DNA of 64,000 bases from positions 2,980,001-3,044,000 of the forward strand of contig NC_052666.1 in the NCBI RefSeq assembly GCF_016802725.1, read 5' to 3'. Below the pieces are notes generated by a model. It worked only from the letters and a program-made list of their open reading frames with translations, did not search any database and was not told the DNA's origin. Each line of letters opens with the position of its first letter. Within the stretch, counting starts at the first letter, position 1. The translations under genes were made by a program, and so were the position numbers. The DNA comes from Solenopsis invicta. Lineage: Eukaryota > Arthropoda > Insecta > Hymenoptera > Formicidae. This document shows positions 1 to 10,982 of the stretch, one piece after another.

Positions 1-1915
1 AAGCTTTAGGTAATTCGGATAATCGCATCGGAATATAATTAACACTGTCGATAAACTTTGTATGCCCGACCGTCATCACGATAATCTTTGTCCCGTTCAA
101 AGTTACCCTCGGCTTTTCTCTTATTAACGATTTTTTGACTAGATATTTTAAAATAAATTGCGCGTTGAACGCTTTTGCATTGTGTGCGATACAGATAATA
201 TTTTTAAAATGTTTTGTTGGACGTGTCATAAAATCTATAAATTGTTTTACCGGATCGATGTTGAATATAAATTCACGCGTTCCACACCGCACCGACATGT
301 CGTCTATCGCCACGCAAATCGCGCAAATTTGCTGTGCCACACAGAGAGTTGGAACGTGTAACTTTACGTTCTCGTTTCCTTCGAGCGTCTCGTCCTGTCG
401 CGTTTCAAAATCGTAAAACACGAATGCGACAGCTCCCTTGGCGACATTACCGTTCTCATCCTCGAGGTCATTAGCGTTTCTTTGTACCTCTTCACGTATC
501 GTCGCAGCAGCACTCGTACCCTCGCCAGGGTCTTCTGCTACGACTCTACGTCAAAGAGGTTGCATGAAACACGAATGATTCACGGGTTGATGAGAACAAC
601 ATGTCCTACAATAGGCACTGTCACATTCGTGTCGCGAGTTAATTTTTATAAATCTATTACATATATTACAAATTTTAATTGAATTTCAAACCGTTGATTT
701 TCCCTTATATGATTTTTCGGCACGATGACGCTCGAAACACGTATTACCGAAGAACGTACGGTTACACGTTTCACACCTGATTTTCTCAGCGTCGTGACGT
801 TCACAGGAGGGTATAGCGTAGCAGCGTGGACATTTTTTAGAGCAACGATGCCCTCTATCAGGCCGGTAACCGATGTTACATGCTATGCAATACCCTCCTC
901 GTAAACCCGCAGCAGCTTTTAAATTTAATACCGGATTGTAATGGTGTTTATTCTCATAATACATTATATTTAAAGTATACTGCGGTTCGCGACCGAGAGA
1001 GGCGAGTATCGCGCGTCCGTCGTAGATCGGGTTCCCCCGCGTCCGAAATCTTTGAAGCCGTAAACCATTATAGCGATATTTTCATTGGTGAGATACCGTT
1101 GGAATTGTTGGATTTCATGAATCTCACATCCTTCCTCCGGTATCACGATGCCAGCGTTGCTCGTTAATTCTATCGCGTAATCCCATTGTAGCGAGGAACG
1201 TTGGAATCTTACAGCTTCCCACATTTCGTCACGCGGCCCCGTCCGTAGATTTCCACGCTCACAGTGGACTTTCGCGGCTACGAGCGAACGAGGAAAACAC
1301 AAATTGTCATCGTTAATAATTTCTAATATAGATCGTTTGGCGACGTCTTCCCGCGTTAACTGATTTGACATTCTTCCACGACCCATTGGTACCGCGACGT
1401 TGAAATTTGGTTGGTAAAAGTTTCCGCGATATCAATTCCTCTTGCGCTTTGTGCTACCGAACTTACGAGGTCCCATATGTCCTCGTGAGTCAAGTCGCGC
1501 ACAGGACGAAACGATAACCCTGCCGGTCCGCGCGTCAAACTATCGGAAATAAAAGATAGGCCCACGTAATCCGTTCACTCGAGCCTATCGCGTATCTATA
1601 AATTTCACGGAACGCGTTTTCCAGCCATTGCACAGTATTATTACCTTCCGGTACTGCCCGTATCGCGAAACTCGCCTCTCTTCCGAGTATTGCAAAATTT
1701 CTAAATCTATGCGCGTTTTCCGTAGCTCTATATAATAAAAGTCGTCGCCAACCTAATGCTGCTGTTGTTGTTGTTGTTGCAGGTGCTGTTGCGACTGCTG
1801 CCGCTGCTGCGAGCGTGGCTGTTGCGACTGATGTTGCTGCTGAGATCTCTGCTCAGCAACATTCTCCCTAGAATTTTGTATTCTAGCCACTTCATCAAGT
1901 TCAGCGCCGATTTGA
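1..1915 (-). pseudogene. Decayed Polinton/Maverick protein-primed DNA polymerase B, partial
   Basis: On the minus strand, pieces of one Polinton-type family-B DNA polymerase follow in the right order but not in one frame. From the N-terminal side: an Ala/Thr-rich linker (about 1757-1915, preceded by a tttttcag acceptor), a block with TVQWLENAFREIYRYA (about 1600-1640), a block with PVRDLTHEDIWDLV (about 1470-1510), the DNLCFPRSLVAA / IPEEGC block (about 1100-1330), a Cys/His cluster (CIAC, KKCPRC, CETC; 700-900), a second Cys cluster, and the 3'-5' exonuclease motifs FYDFETR (Exo I) and FIDSVNY near the window edge. The palm domain would lie beyond base 1. Frameshifts occur near 1565, 1385 and 980, and in-frame TGA codons at 686-688 and 551-553. 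The element is therefore dead. The family call rests on this ordered set of motifs, which is typical of self-synthesising Polintons. Confidence 0.82.
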
Positions 1916-2037
1916 ACTGAAAAATTAAACATTCTTATTAATTATTACCGTCATATATTGTGTTTATTTAATTTTTTATTATTAATACGAGAAAACGTCG
2001 ACAAAAGTTATATCATATGAGGTGACTCACCCAGTTA

Positions 2038-2648
2038 TCGATGGAGACCCTTTTTTACGTCACGCCACCAGTAGATGGAGTATCACCAATTGACATTCGC
2101 GTTCATACTTTCCGCCTACGTCGTAAAGCAAGATGGCGATGCGTTACAAAATTTTCTGTTTTCTTCTTTTCTCAAGCTAACTTTCTTCTTCTCACACTTA
2201 ATAACCTCATATTGTGCAAATATTGTGTAATAATAGCATTAAGAATTGACAAAAATTTTAAATAATCATGCTAAGATAAAGTTACGTAAAAAACAAAGTA
2301 CTTTTATCGAAATAAAATTTCTAAGTAATATTTACCAATAATTAAATCTAAATGCAGGAAAATAAATATTTTACAATTATTTAAAAAATCAATGAATTCT
2401 TTATTTTAAAATATTATGATAAAAATATAATATTTTATACAATATTTTTTCAAGATATAATTAGGAATAATTGCACAATAAAAGGAAAGAAAATGAAAGA
2501 AAGAAAAAAAGTCAGAAGAAAAAGAAACAGAAGTCTTTCTCTCCAACTTTTTGTCATCTCGCTATCTGACGCAGGCTGAAAAGTTGGAGCGTATGCCAGT
2601 GGGTGATGCTCGTTCTGCTGGCGGTGTGAAGTAAAACATCCTCTGTAG
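2038..2648. repeat. Inverted-repeat element, about 0.6 kb
   Basis: The plus strand at about 2041-2135 and the minus strand at about 2648-2543 are similar over roughly 90 bases (about 75% by eye over the first 51). Both contain TCAC-CC-CCAG and a later GCGAGATG-like stretch. The intervening 400 bases are very AT-rich. The arrangement fits an old MITE or foldback with about 100-bp termini. Its right terminus overlaps the proposed last exon of the acidic-protein gene. Confidence 0.5.
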
Positions 2649-4128
2649 GTTATGAGTCTCGTTTACGACGATTTTCTTTTCACAGAATTTTATTTACCCT
2701 GATCCGAGAAAAAAATGACAAAAATGAAATATGTCGTCTAAAAATTATTTTATATTAGTTGAAAATAAAATGAAAATAATTAATAATAATAATATTTACC
2801 GTTGTATTCGGGTGAAGAAACTCTCTCGTTTTCTTCTTCCTCTGGCTCCTCTTCTGGCTCCTCCTCCTCCTCCTCCTTCTCCTCATCTTGCTCTTCCTCC
2901 ACCTCATCCGAGCCGGAGCCGGAGCCACCATATCCTTCGTCATCATCTTCCGCCGCTTCCCCCTCTCCTCCCTCTTCATTATCGTCGCCGTCTTCCTCTT
3001 CATCAACACCGTTTTCATCTACATCCTGCTCTTCTTCATTTTCGTCTTCCTCATCATCATCATCTTCCTCTCTATTTTCTCCTTCTATTATTTCCCTTGC
3101 TTCTTCTTCCTCCTCGTCTAAATTTTCATGTTCCTGCTCCTCTTCCTGTGACGGTCTCTCTCATCTTTCTCCTTCTCTCCTCATCTCCTCCCTCTCGTGT
3201 TCTTGCACTAGAAAAAAAAGAAAAAAATTTGATGAGAACAAAGTCAGGTTTAATTATTGGTAAATATAAGGTAGTTTTTTTTAAGCTCTTTTTCTTTTTT
3301 TTTAATCTTACCTGGGGAATATAAATTTATATCGGATGGTGTTCCGGCATCTTCTACAACATCGTTCTCATAATCATCTAAAACATAATAATTCCAATTA
3401 TTATTATTTTATTAATATTATAACATAATATTTTGTGATTTAAGAAATTTACCTGTTATATCGATGACAAGAATATTCCGTTGAGTGGGAATATCCTCCT
3501 CCGCATGCTCGACTTCAATTCGTGGTCTTCCTAGAAAATTCATATATTTTAAAATTTCTAATTTACAACGAGAGACGGCTTACGTCTCATGCCTAGTGAA
3601 TGCTAAGCTACTTACGTGCGGGTACGGCGCCCTGGAGCTCCTCTTCCGAGCGACGCCGTCTCACCCCACTATCCCGTTCAACCGGGAGCGCGACAGGAGC
3701 TCGCGGTAGCAACGCATCGTGTTGCTACGGGTCTTTCATCTGAAAAATAAATATTATTAAAAATAATATCTAAAAATTCTTACATTTTAATATGATTTGA
3801 TTTATATTGACTTAACTTGTCGATTTTCTGCTTGACGCAGGAAGTCAGCTTTCAGACCTCCCGCATCACTCTCGAAATGCCCGTTTGCACGCCGCGTTTC
3901 AACATGATGCTGGAGAATATTCTCCAGCCTCGCGTCGCCACCGCAGAACCCTGTTCTGTGCATAATGCACAGCAATGTGCTGGAGCACTCACCCGCGAAT
4001 TTATGAAATAGCGCGTAATTTGAGGCACCATCGTCAAATTTTAATTTATTAAAGTAATGTTTTTTTACGATTTTGCTCTCCACATTACACGCTATAACAA
4101 AAAATTTCGCCATAATGTCGCGCACCAT
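2450..4128 (-). CDS. Possible seven-exon gene for an acidic protein of unknown family (about 401 aa)
   Basis: Seven minus-strand blocks join in phase through GT-AG introns of about 50-90 bases: 3817-4128, 3616-3724, 3453-3530, 3312-3377, 2800-3207, 2698-2737 and 2450-2642. The total is 1206 nt, a multiple of three. The start is ATG at 4128 (MVRDIMAKFF). Exon 2 needs the second of two AGs (3725-3726), because the first leads straight into TAG. Exon 5 encodes more than 100 residues dominated by Glu and Asp. The last exon encodes about 25 hydrophobic residues just before TGA (2450-2452), which could be a membrane anchor. One in-frame TGA (3161-3163) in exon 5 suggests decay or an error. I recognise no domain. 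It may be Polinton cargo or a host gene. The exon model is inference from splice signals and phase only. Confidence 0.45.
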
Positions 4129-4279
4129 TTTCACTTTTTTTTTTATTTTACTTGCACACGCGTTTAACGTGGTACACGAAAACGTGTCTTATAACTCGAG
4201 AGTACGAAAGACGAACTAACGCTAAGTTCTCCTACAGCTCATTTTATAGCTTTTAGTTTCTATTATTTGGAAAAAATGT

Positions 4280-4500
4280 AGAGGGAAAACTTACCTCAAT
4301 AACTTCACCTTCTCTTGACCTGATTGGAAATTTTCAAAAAAAATGTCAGGAAGGAAAGTAAAAACTTTGCTAGATAACTCCACCTTCTCTCGAGCTGATT
4401 GGAAATTTTCATAAAAGCCCAGAAAGAAAAGTGAAAACTTAGATAGCTCCATCTATTTTTGAACAGTTCCGAGAATTTTCTCGAAAAGTCAGGAAAGTTA
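4280..4500. repeat. Three imperfect direct repeats of about 70-85 bp
   Basis: Three diverged copies share the pattern ACTTCACCTTCTC...GATTGGAAATTTTC...AGGAAAGT, at about 4290-4360, 4370-4440 and 4445-4500. No coding potential was seen. The stretch lies between the acidic-protein gene and the TCTAGAAAA array. Confidence 0.5.
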
Positions 4501-4857
4501 GAGAAAAAAATAAATTTATCTTGTTTATGTCTCCGCTTTCTCCTGTCTTAAAATTCTTTGCTCTAAGTAATATATCACCCCCACCCTCCTTTAAATTAAA
4601 AGATTTGTTTTTGACTAAAAATCCAACAAAAGATAATGTATTTTTCTAGAAATGCATTCAAAATTTATGTATCTTTTTTTTAGAATAGTAACCCGTACTT
4701 ATATCGAAGTACCGACATTTTAGAAATTTCGACTGACTGTATTGTTTCATTGAAAAAACCTAATGCACCCTGTTTGAACAGGTTAGAACAGGCTCTCCGT
4801 TAGTGATACACAGTAGAAACTCACATAAAGTGAGAGACAAACTGCATTAAAAATTTA

Positions 4858-4985
4858 TTCTCCAGAAAATCTAGAAAATTCGAGAAAAATCTAGAAAACT
4901 CTAGAGAAATCTAGAAAATTCTAGAAAAAATCTAGAAAACTCTCTAGAAAAATATAGAAAATTCTAGAAAAATCTAGAAAAAATT
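4858..4985. repeat. TCTAGAAAA tandem array with heat-shock-element-like spacing
   Basis: About ten copies of a 10-14-bp unit built on TCTAGAAAA occur here. Several joins create the TTCnnGAA pattern (TTCGAGAA at 4879-4886, TTCTAGAA at 4919-4926 and 4962-4969), the half-site pair bound by heat-shock factor. The array lies about 230 bp upstream of the ATG at 5211. It could be a simple satellite or a regulatory cluster; the sequence alone does not decide. Confidence 0.55.
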
Positions 4986-5210
4986 TTTTAAATTTCACAG
5001 TTACATGCGCAGTCACGTTTTTTGTAATGTCACAACGTCGCAATATCGTGACAACGCAGCGTACAGAGTCGACGTGGTTAGCTATGATTTGAACTCAAAT
5101 TCATTCGAGTCTCCTCGTTCGAAGTGACAACCTCGTGGACAAGTAAGTCGGTCTTTTTCCCGGTCCGAGTGTCTTTTGCATTAATTTCATCAGACGAAAG
5201 AACAAAGAAG

Positions 5211-5813
5211 ATGGCCAACCAAAAAGTTATTATTAACTCTGGGAAACGATCGGCGGATCTCGATACAGCCTGGACGAGCGTCGACGAGAGGAGAAGCGAG
5301 CAATTTCATATGTTGCTGACAACATCATATGGACTTAACAACTCACATACAAAGAGGATTCATGTGGGTCTACAAACGACTAGCAAGGGGATCTTCGAGC
5401 CAGTGGTGAAATTAAGCGGAAACAACGCTGACGGAGTTTATTTCGATGTGGAGTCTTGGCAAGAATTTCAAGAAAACTTGGGGCTCATGAGCGAATATTT
5501 GAGTGCCAATAATGAATTCAAGCCAGATCCCATCGTGATGAAAAATAATATTTCCATCATCTTTACCACATCCTATGGTTCGAAGTTGCTGACGTGCAAG
5601 GAGAATGAAAATACCAACGTGGAGGTTGGAGATTCAGCACCGCCGGCGAAGAAGCGAAAAACCTATGCTGTAACAATCGTGATGCAGAAAACTACCTTTC
5701 AGGGCTTGGAGAATCTAGTGAAGTGTGTGAATTGTTATTTGGAACATTTAAAATCTTTAACTAATGTCGTTAATGAGTGCGCACAATATTTAATTAAAGA
5801 AATAGAACTGTAA
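5211..5813 (+). CDS. 200-aa intronless ORF, unknown family, with possible internal duplication
   Basis: The frame is open from 5124, but I chose ATG 5211 (context AAGATGG; protein begins MANQKVIINSGKRS) because the residues before it look non-conserved. I do not recognise the family. Residues about 35-105 and 140-205 look like two related halves: each has TTSYG early and a helix-like stretch with aromatic and Leu residues later (ESWQEFQENLGLMSEYL; CVNCYLEHL). Between them lies a basic nuclear-localisation-like motif, PPAKKRKT. An AATAAA polyadenylation signal is at 6035-6040. Base composition is more balanced than in the flanks, which supports real coding. The gene lies 3.3 kb from the Polinton polymerase on the opposite strand, so it may be Polinton cargo or a captured gene. 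A PC4-like nucleic-acid-binding fold crossed my mind but is not supported by any diagnostic motif. Confidence 0.6.
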   Translation: MANQKVIINSGKRSADLDTAWTSVDERRSEQFHMLLTTSYGLNNSHTKRIHVGLQTTSKGIFEPVVKLSGNNADGVYFDVESWQEFQENLGLMSEYLSANNEFKPDPIVMKNNISIIFTTSYGSKLLTCKENENTNVEVGDSAPPAKKRKTYAVTIVMQKTTFQGLENLVKCVNCYLEHLKSLTNVVNECAQYLIKEIEL

Positions 5814-7222
5814 CTTCCACGAAGCTACGTAGATCGTGACATTATAAAATTAACACTAAGAGGAAATTATAGCGAAATTGGGTGTAATGTACGTACTCAA
5901 ATTAAAGATTTAACTTTTCTTGACATGTTCTTTAATATAATATTTTTGGAACTAACTTCGCTTCGCTTTGATGAAATTGTTAATATAATTTTGACAAATT
6001 ATAGATCATAACACTGTACATAGTTTCATATTCAAATAAAAACAATTGTGAAGCGACATATTCAATTGAGTACTTTTTTAAAGTAAGAATGTAAGTAAAA
6101 TTATTGTATAAATAAATGTTTTACTTTTGTAACTTTTAAATTTATACTATTTCTTTTACTCAACCTATACCCTTAATGTTAAGAATTTTTTTGTACGTTT
6201 TCAGCATTACTCGTCTTTGAAGCAGCGCAAAACGGATTTCTTTTGTTTTTGTAACGTCTAAGTAAAATTAAACAAAAATTATTTGAAAGAATATTCTTAC
6301 AGAAACTATGAAACGTAGCTTGCATGTTCATTCCTGTTTTACTGATTCAATAATTGTAAAAATTCTGTATTCTTAGCTGTCATAAATCAATCTCCTTTTG
6401 TAACATTCAAAAATTAATATAAAAGAAACCTTAGAAAGTTTAATTTCTAAAACTATAAATCGAAACTCATGCTCATTCATGTTTTGTTAAATCCATAAAA
6501 AGACAAAAAAACTTTCTATTGCTTATAGTTGTCATAAATCACTCTCCTTTTTGTAGCATTTCAAAATTTAATATAAAAGAAATTATTTAAAAAGATATAT
6601 TATTCTCTCAGAATTTACAAAACATATAATTATTCTTGTTTTATTAGATTCTGTAATGACAAAAATTTTGTATTGTTCCTTTATAGCATTTCTTTGTTAC
6701 CATTCTTTGTTACCATTCTTTTAAAATAAGTTTTTCTTTTACCTTTAAAAGAGTTACCGACTTTTGATTCGTAATCCCCGCTAGTACTTTCCTTTTTTCT
6801 TACCCCACCCTTGCGGAGCAAACAAATGTTTCCCCCGAAATGTCATTTTCCTTTCAATCAACTTGTGGGCAACTATGGGAGCGACCAATCAACTCTTGGG
6901 CAGCCATGGGAACTTCCAATCAGAACGCTTTACTCCCACCGGGTGACACACAGCCATACGCGTGCCTGCCATTCAAAGCGCTCCAGACAGTACCAACTCC
7001 ACCCCTCCCAACTATTTTACCTAATTATCACCTAATTTTCACCTAATTATTACCTAATTACTACCTTTTGTCAGGGTCAGGACCCCCGCTGTGAGACCTT
7101 TTTCCCCCTTCCTCGGTCTGGGACCCAGGACCCCTGCTGTGTAACCTACTTTCTCCCCACCCCTGTGACGTCATTTGTTTTGACGCCCCATGGCTGCCCA
7201 CATACTACTCACGTGCGTCTTC
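5814..7222. other. Intergenic, with short diverged repeats
   Basis: No gene was seen. About 6376-6430 and 6528-6585 are direct repeats (GTCATAAATCA, CTCCTTTT, TAATATAAAAGAAA). 7011-7067 holds five copies of an ACCTAATTA-type 10-12-bp unit. 7068-7150 holds two copies of AGGACCCC-GCTGTG. The sequence becomes more GC-rich after 6780. Confidence 0.5.
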
Positions 7223-7546
7223 CAGCTCCCTGATTTTACTATCTTTAGTGTTTCCGGCGTTGAGCAACGGTGTCACCTCAGATCTCCTTAATTGGTGAAT
7301 TTATAACTACTCAATTCGTGACATCTGATTATTGCCGTGAGAGTCATCGTATTCTTGGAATCGGGGTGATGGATTTTAAATATATTTTAACAATTTAAAT
7401 AATGGAATTAATTAATTTTGTTGATAGAAACTGTAGATGAAGGGAAAAAATTATAGAAAAAATCTATAGGGACATAATACTGATAAGGATCGTTCGGCAG
7501 GAAAACGGGGATCCAGTCGTGGGGATTTAGGGCCGTAACTATGGAA

Positions 7547-9469
7547 TCTATTTCTGCATTTTCATTGAAAAATCTTCCTATTCCTAACCCAAGTAGTATT
7601 TACCCAAGTGGTACTATTTGTGTATTTTAACAGAAAAATTTTTCTATGCTAACCTATGTGGTAATTACGTTTAACTTTAAGTCTACAAAAGTATATTATT
7701 GCTTAACACTACAAAACGCGTGATATCAGTACAAAATTACCTTTTCAAAAAAGGTAAAAAAAAGGCGGTATTTATGTGTGTGCGCGCACCTTATCTTTAA
7801 TTTTACCTAAAAACACAAGTGATACTATTTCTGTATTTTAACAAAGAAATTTTTCTATGCTAACCCATGTGGTACTCTCTTTAATTTCTATACAAAATCT
7901 AAGTGATTGTATTTCTGCATTTTCATTGAAAAATCTTCCTATTTCTAACCCAAGTAGCATTTACTTAAAAATAAATATTTTTTATTTATTTAAACCAACC
8001 TAAATGTATTCTTCCCAAAAAATGTATGAAATCTTTAAATTGCGCCATTTATAAAGAGAATATGTTGCTCTTTGAAATAATTGCTGTACTACTTTTAACA
8101 AATAAAATGCAAGTGATAGTATCTTTATTTTTTAAATAAAATCCAAGTGGTATCTTTAATTCCTTTCTAAATAAAATTCGAGTGATACTATCTGTGTATT
8201 TCTATTGAAAAATTTTTCTGTTTTAACCTAAGTAGATGTACTTAATTTTAAAAAGTTTCAAAGGAATATATAACATTTAATCTTAAAGAACTAAGGAAAA
8301 AACAGAAATGAGAAAGTTTTATTAAAATATAAAATTTTTTAACTACAAAAAATTGCCGCTGCTAGATATTTAAATATCTAAATAAAATGTTGTAAAATAT
8401 TTATTATAATAGTTATGGTAACTTAGATAACTATAATAATTTACAATGTTACTTGTAAAAATTATAATGATTTACAATGTTACTTGTAAAAGATAATAAT
8501 TTACAATGTTACTTGTAAAAGAAACAAGTGTTGAAGAAATTTACTCATTAACTTACTTCGCGTAATTACTTTATTTTATAACGTGTATCTTACAAGTGTT
8601 ACATTTATCGCATTCTTTCTTATGTCAATTCTTTTCATTGCTTTTTTTATCTAGCAGCGGCAATTTTTTGTATTTAAAAAATTTTATATTTTAATAAAAC
8701 TTTCTCATTTCTGTTTTTTCCTTAATTCTTTAAGATTAAATGTTATATATTCCTTTGAAACTTTTTAAAATTAAGTACATCTACTTAGGTTAAAACAGAA
8801 AAATTTTTCAATAGATATACACAGATAGTATCACTCGAATTTTATTTAGAAAGGAATTAAAGATACCACTTGGATTTTATTTAAAAAATAAAGATACTAT
8901 CACTTGCATTTTATTTGTTAAAAGTAGTACAGCAATTATTTCAAAGAGCAACATATTCTCTTTATAAATGGCGCAATTTAAAGATTTCATACATTTTTTG
9001 GGAAGAATACATTTAGGTTGGATTAAATAAATAAAAAATATTTATTTTTAAGTAAATACTACTTGGGTTAGAAATAGGAAGATTTTTCAATGAAAATGCA
9101 GAAATACAATCACTTAGGTTTTGTATAGAAATTAAAAAGAGTACCACATGGGTTAGCATAGAAAAATTTCTTTGTTAAAATACAGAAATAGTATCACTTG
9201 TGTATTTAGGTAAAATTAAAGATAAGGTGCGCGCACACACATAAATACCGCCTTTTTTTACCTTTTTTTGAAAAGGTAATTTTGTACTGATATCACGCGT
9301 TTTGTAGTGTTAAGCAATAATATACTTTTGTAGACTTAAAGTTAAACGTAATTACCACATAGGTTAGCATAGAAAAATTTTTCTGTTAAAATACGCAAAT
9401 AGTACCACTTGGGTAAATACTACTTGGGTTAGGAATAGGAAGATTTTTCAATGAAAATGCAGAAATAGA
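7547..9469. mobile_element. Foldback element with about 830-bp arms (left copy)
   Basis: 7547-8370 and 8649-9469 are inverted copies; for example TCTATTTCTGCATTTTC at 7547 mirrors the end at 9469, and ATTGCCGCTGCTAGAT mirrors at the centre. Each arm is built from shorter variants of CACTTGGGTTAG / CACTTAGGTTTTG, about 90 bp apart, giving internal redundancy. The 280-bp loop contains three copies of a 26-32-bp unit with TTTACAATGTTACTTGTAAAA. There is no ORF. About 90 bp more of the same sub-repeats follow to 9560. This is a non-autonomous foldback of unknown mobiliser. Confidence 0.75.
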
Positions 9470-9939
9470 ATCACTTAGGTTTTGTATAGAATTAAAGAGA
9501 GTACCACATGGGTTAGCATAGAAAAATTTCTCTGTTAAAATACAGAAATAGTACCAAACGATATACATGCATCACATCACATGAGATGGGCATGACGTGC
9601 ATAATGCATTATATATCCTCGTTTAACGTTAGTTAGTTGAAAAACAACAAGGATAAATGATGCATCGCATGTTATGTTATGCGTGAATCGCATGTTATGT
9701 TATGCATGAAAAGGAACGCACCCATAATCACATAAAACGGCTATAATGAGCACCACTCCGTGTCGAAAACATATACAAGTTTCTCTTAGCGACGATCGGC
9801 AAAAAGAATGTCGTCTGTCCCGCAAACCGAGATATATTGCCGATTCAGTTCAGGTTACGGGTTAGGAAAGCCATGATATCACGACAATCATTGTCGCGAC
9901 ACTCGCGGCCATCGTGATGCATCACATGGTTGTATGCGG

Positions 9940-10335
9940 GCTGATATAGTGTAGAGTCCCTAGAAGTAGAGAGTCTGGACATCTGCCCCTAAAGCTGCGT
10001 TCAGATTCCTCACCCGGGTGTACTATGATGTTGTTTTATCTTTGTATAGAATAATGTCTGGGTGCACCTTGGTGGAGAATCTGAACGCATCCTAAAATGT
10101 CGGTGATGAATATGTCAGTGTATGTACATATATGTATACATATGTATACCTTATGTGTGTGTATGTTTATCATTGTGTGCACATAAACGTGTTGTATGCT
10201 GTTATCGCATTGGCTAAAGAGGATTAAATAAGGATCCGTATTGGTGCTGCCATTTTAGGTGCAGTCCAATCACGTGGAACCCCGAAATTTCCAGACTCTC
10301 CACTTCTAGGGACTTTAATATAGTGTAGTAACGAG
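9940..10335. mobile_element. Short inverted-repeat element, interrupted by a MITE (left)
   Basis: AGTCCCTAGAAGTAGAGAGT (9954) and ACTCTCCACTTCTAGGGACT (10294) are inverted termini, each bordered on the outside by TATAGTGTAG. The interior includes a TATGTATACATATGTATAC stretch. In the right arm the same element is 103 bp shorter because the nested MITE is absent. Confidence 0.6.
9994..10091. mobile_element. 98-bp MITE present only in the left arm
   Basis: The termini GCTGCGTTCAGATTC and GAATCTGAACGCATC are inverted with one mismatch. The 5-bp direct repeats CTAAA flank it at 9989-9993 and 10092-10096. The right arm has the empty site (CCCCTAAAATG on the equivalent strand, near 61230). Insertion plus duplication equals 103 bp, which matches the coordinate-sum shift between 10.2 and 9.5 kb. 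Confidence 0.85.
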
Positions 10336-10741
10336 CACCACTCGTTACTCGTGTCGAAAAAATGTACTGGACAAGATTCGCTTGGCGACGATAATAATAA
10401 TGACGTATCTTAAATGTAAATCGTCGAGATTTGGACTTTGCGTCGCGATATCTCCGCTCGTAGGGCACGGAGAGAAAAAATAAAAACACTTTTATTATGC
10501 AATTTTCCCCAAGCTATCGATTGAGACTACTCGGAACTTGATCGGTTCAGCCGTTACTGAGATCTGATAATCTCATTATGCTTGAACTCGCTGACTCGCA
10601 TAAAAGAGGCGCTGGTCTTTCTCGCTGACGCTGATGATGACGCTAACGCTGATGATGAAAAAAAAAAAAAAAAATACCGCGAGACGCGACCGCGCCTCCT
10701 GATATAGAACGTCTAAGTCCAGGTGAAAGTGTAGACAAAAA

Positions 10742-10954
10742 TCAGACAGAGTCAGGAATGGACTTTAAGGGAAATTGCTCTACTATTTCTTCAATGGAGT
10801 TTTGAAGCCCATTGAAGTAGTAATATCGCGGGCGACGAGGAAGGAGCTCAACTTCTTCCAGGAACTCCACACTGGATGTGAAGCACGCTGGAGAAGGAAA
10901 GGGGCTTGATGTAGGACGGTCGAAAAGAATAGGAGAGTAGGAAATACTAGACAT
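10742..10954 (-). CDS. Small Ser/Pro-rich ORF with SVEF box (70 aa), locus A (left)
   Basis: ATG at 10954 opens a 70-residue ORF (MSSISYSPILF...). It shares a pattern with locus B (23083-23433): SVEFLEEV or SVEFVEEL, then PRxPRYYYF or PPPRCYF, then LQxSxE and a Pro-Ser end. That spacing is too long to be chance low complexity. It lies downstream of the dual-frame region on the same strand, 40-50 bp after its stop codons. The function is unknown. The left and right copies differ by at least two residues (Phe/Ser and Glu/Asp). Confidence 0.5.
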   Translation of the reverse strand: MSSISYSPILFDRPTSSPFPSPACFTSSVEFLEEVELLPRRPRYYYFNGLQNSIEEIVEQFPLKSIPDSV

Positions 10955-10982
10955 AGATTCTGGAGGAGAATCGGGGGCTATT

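Noticed and set aside
2731..3324. Plus-strand Ser/His/Pro-rich open frames
   Set aside because: They are the complement of the Glu/Asp-rich exon. Only the minus strand has matching splice sites and phase.
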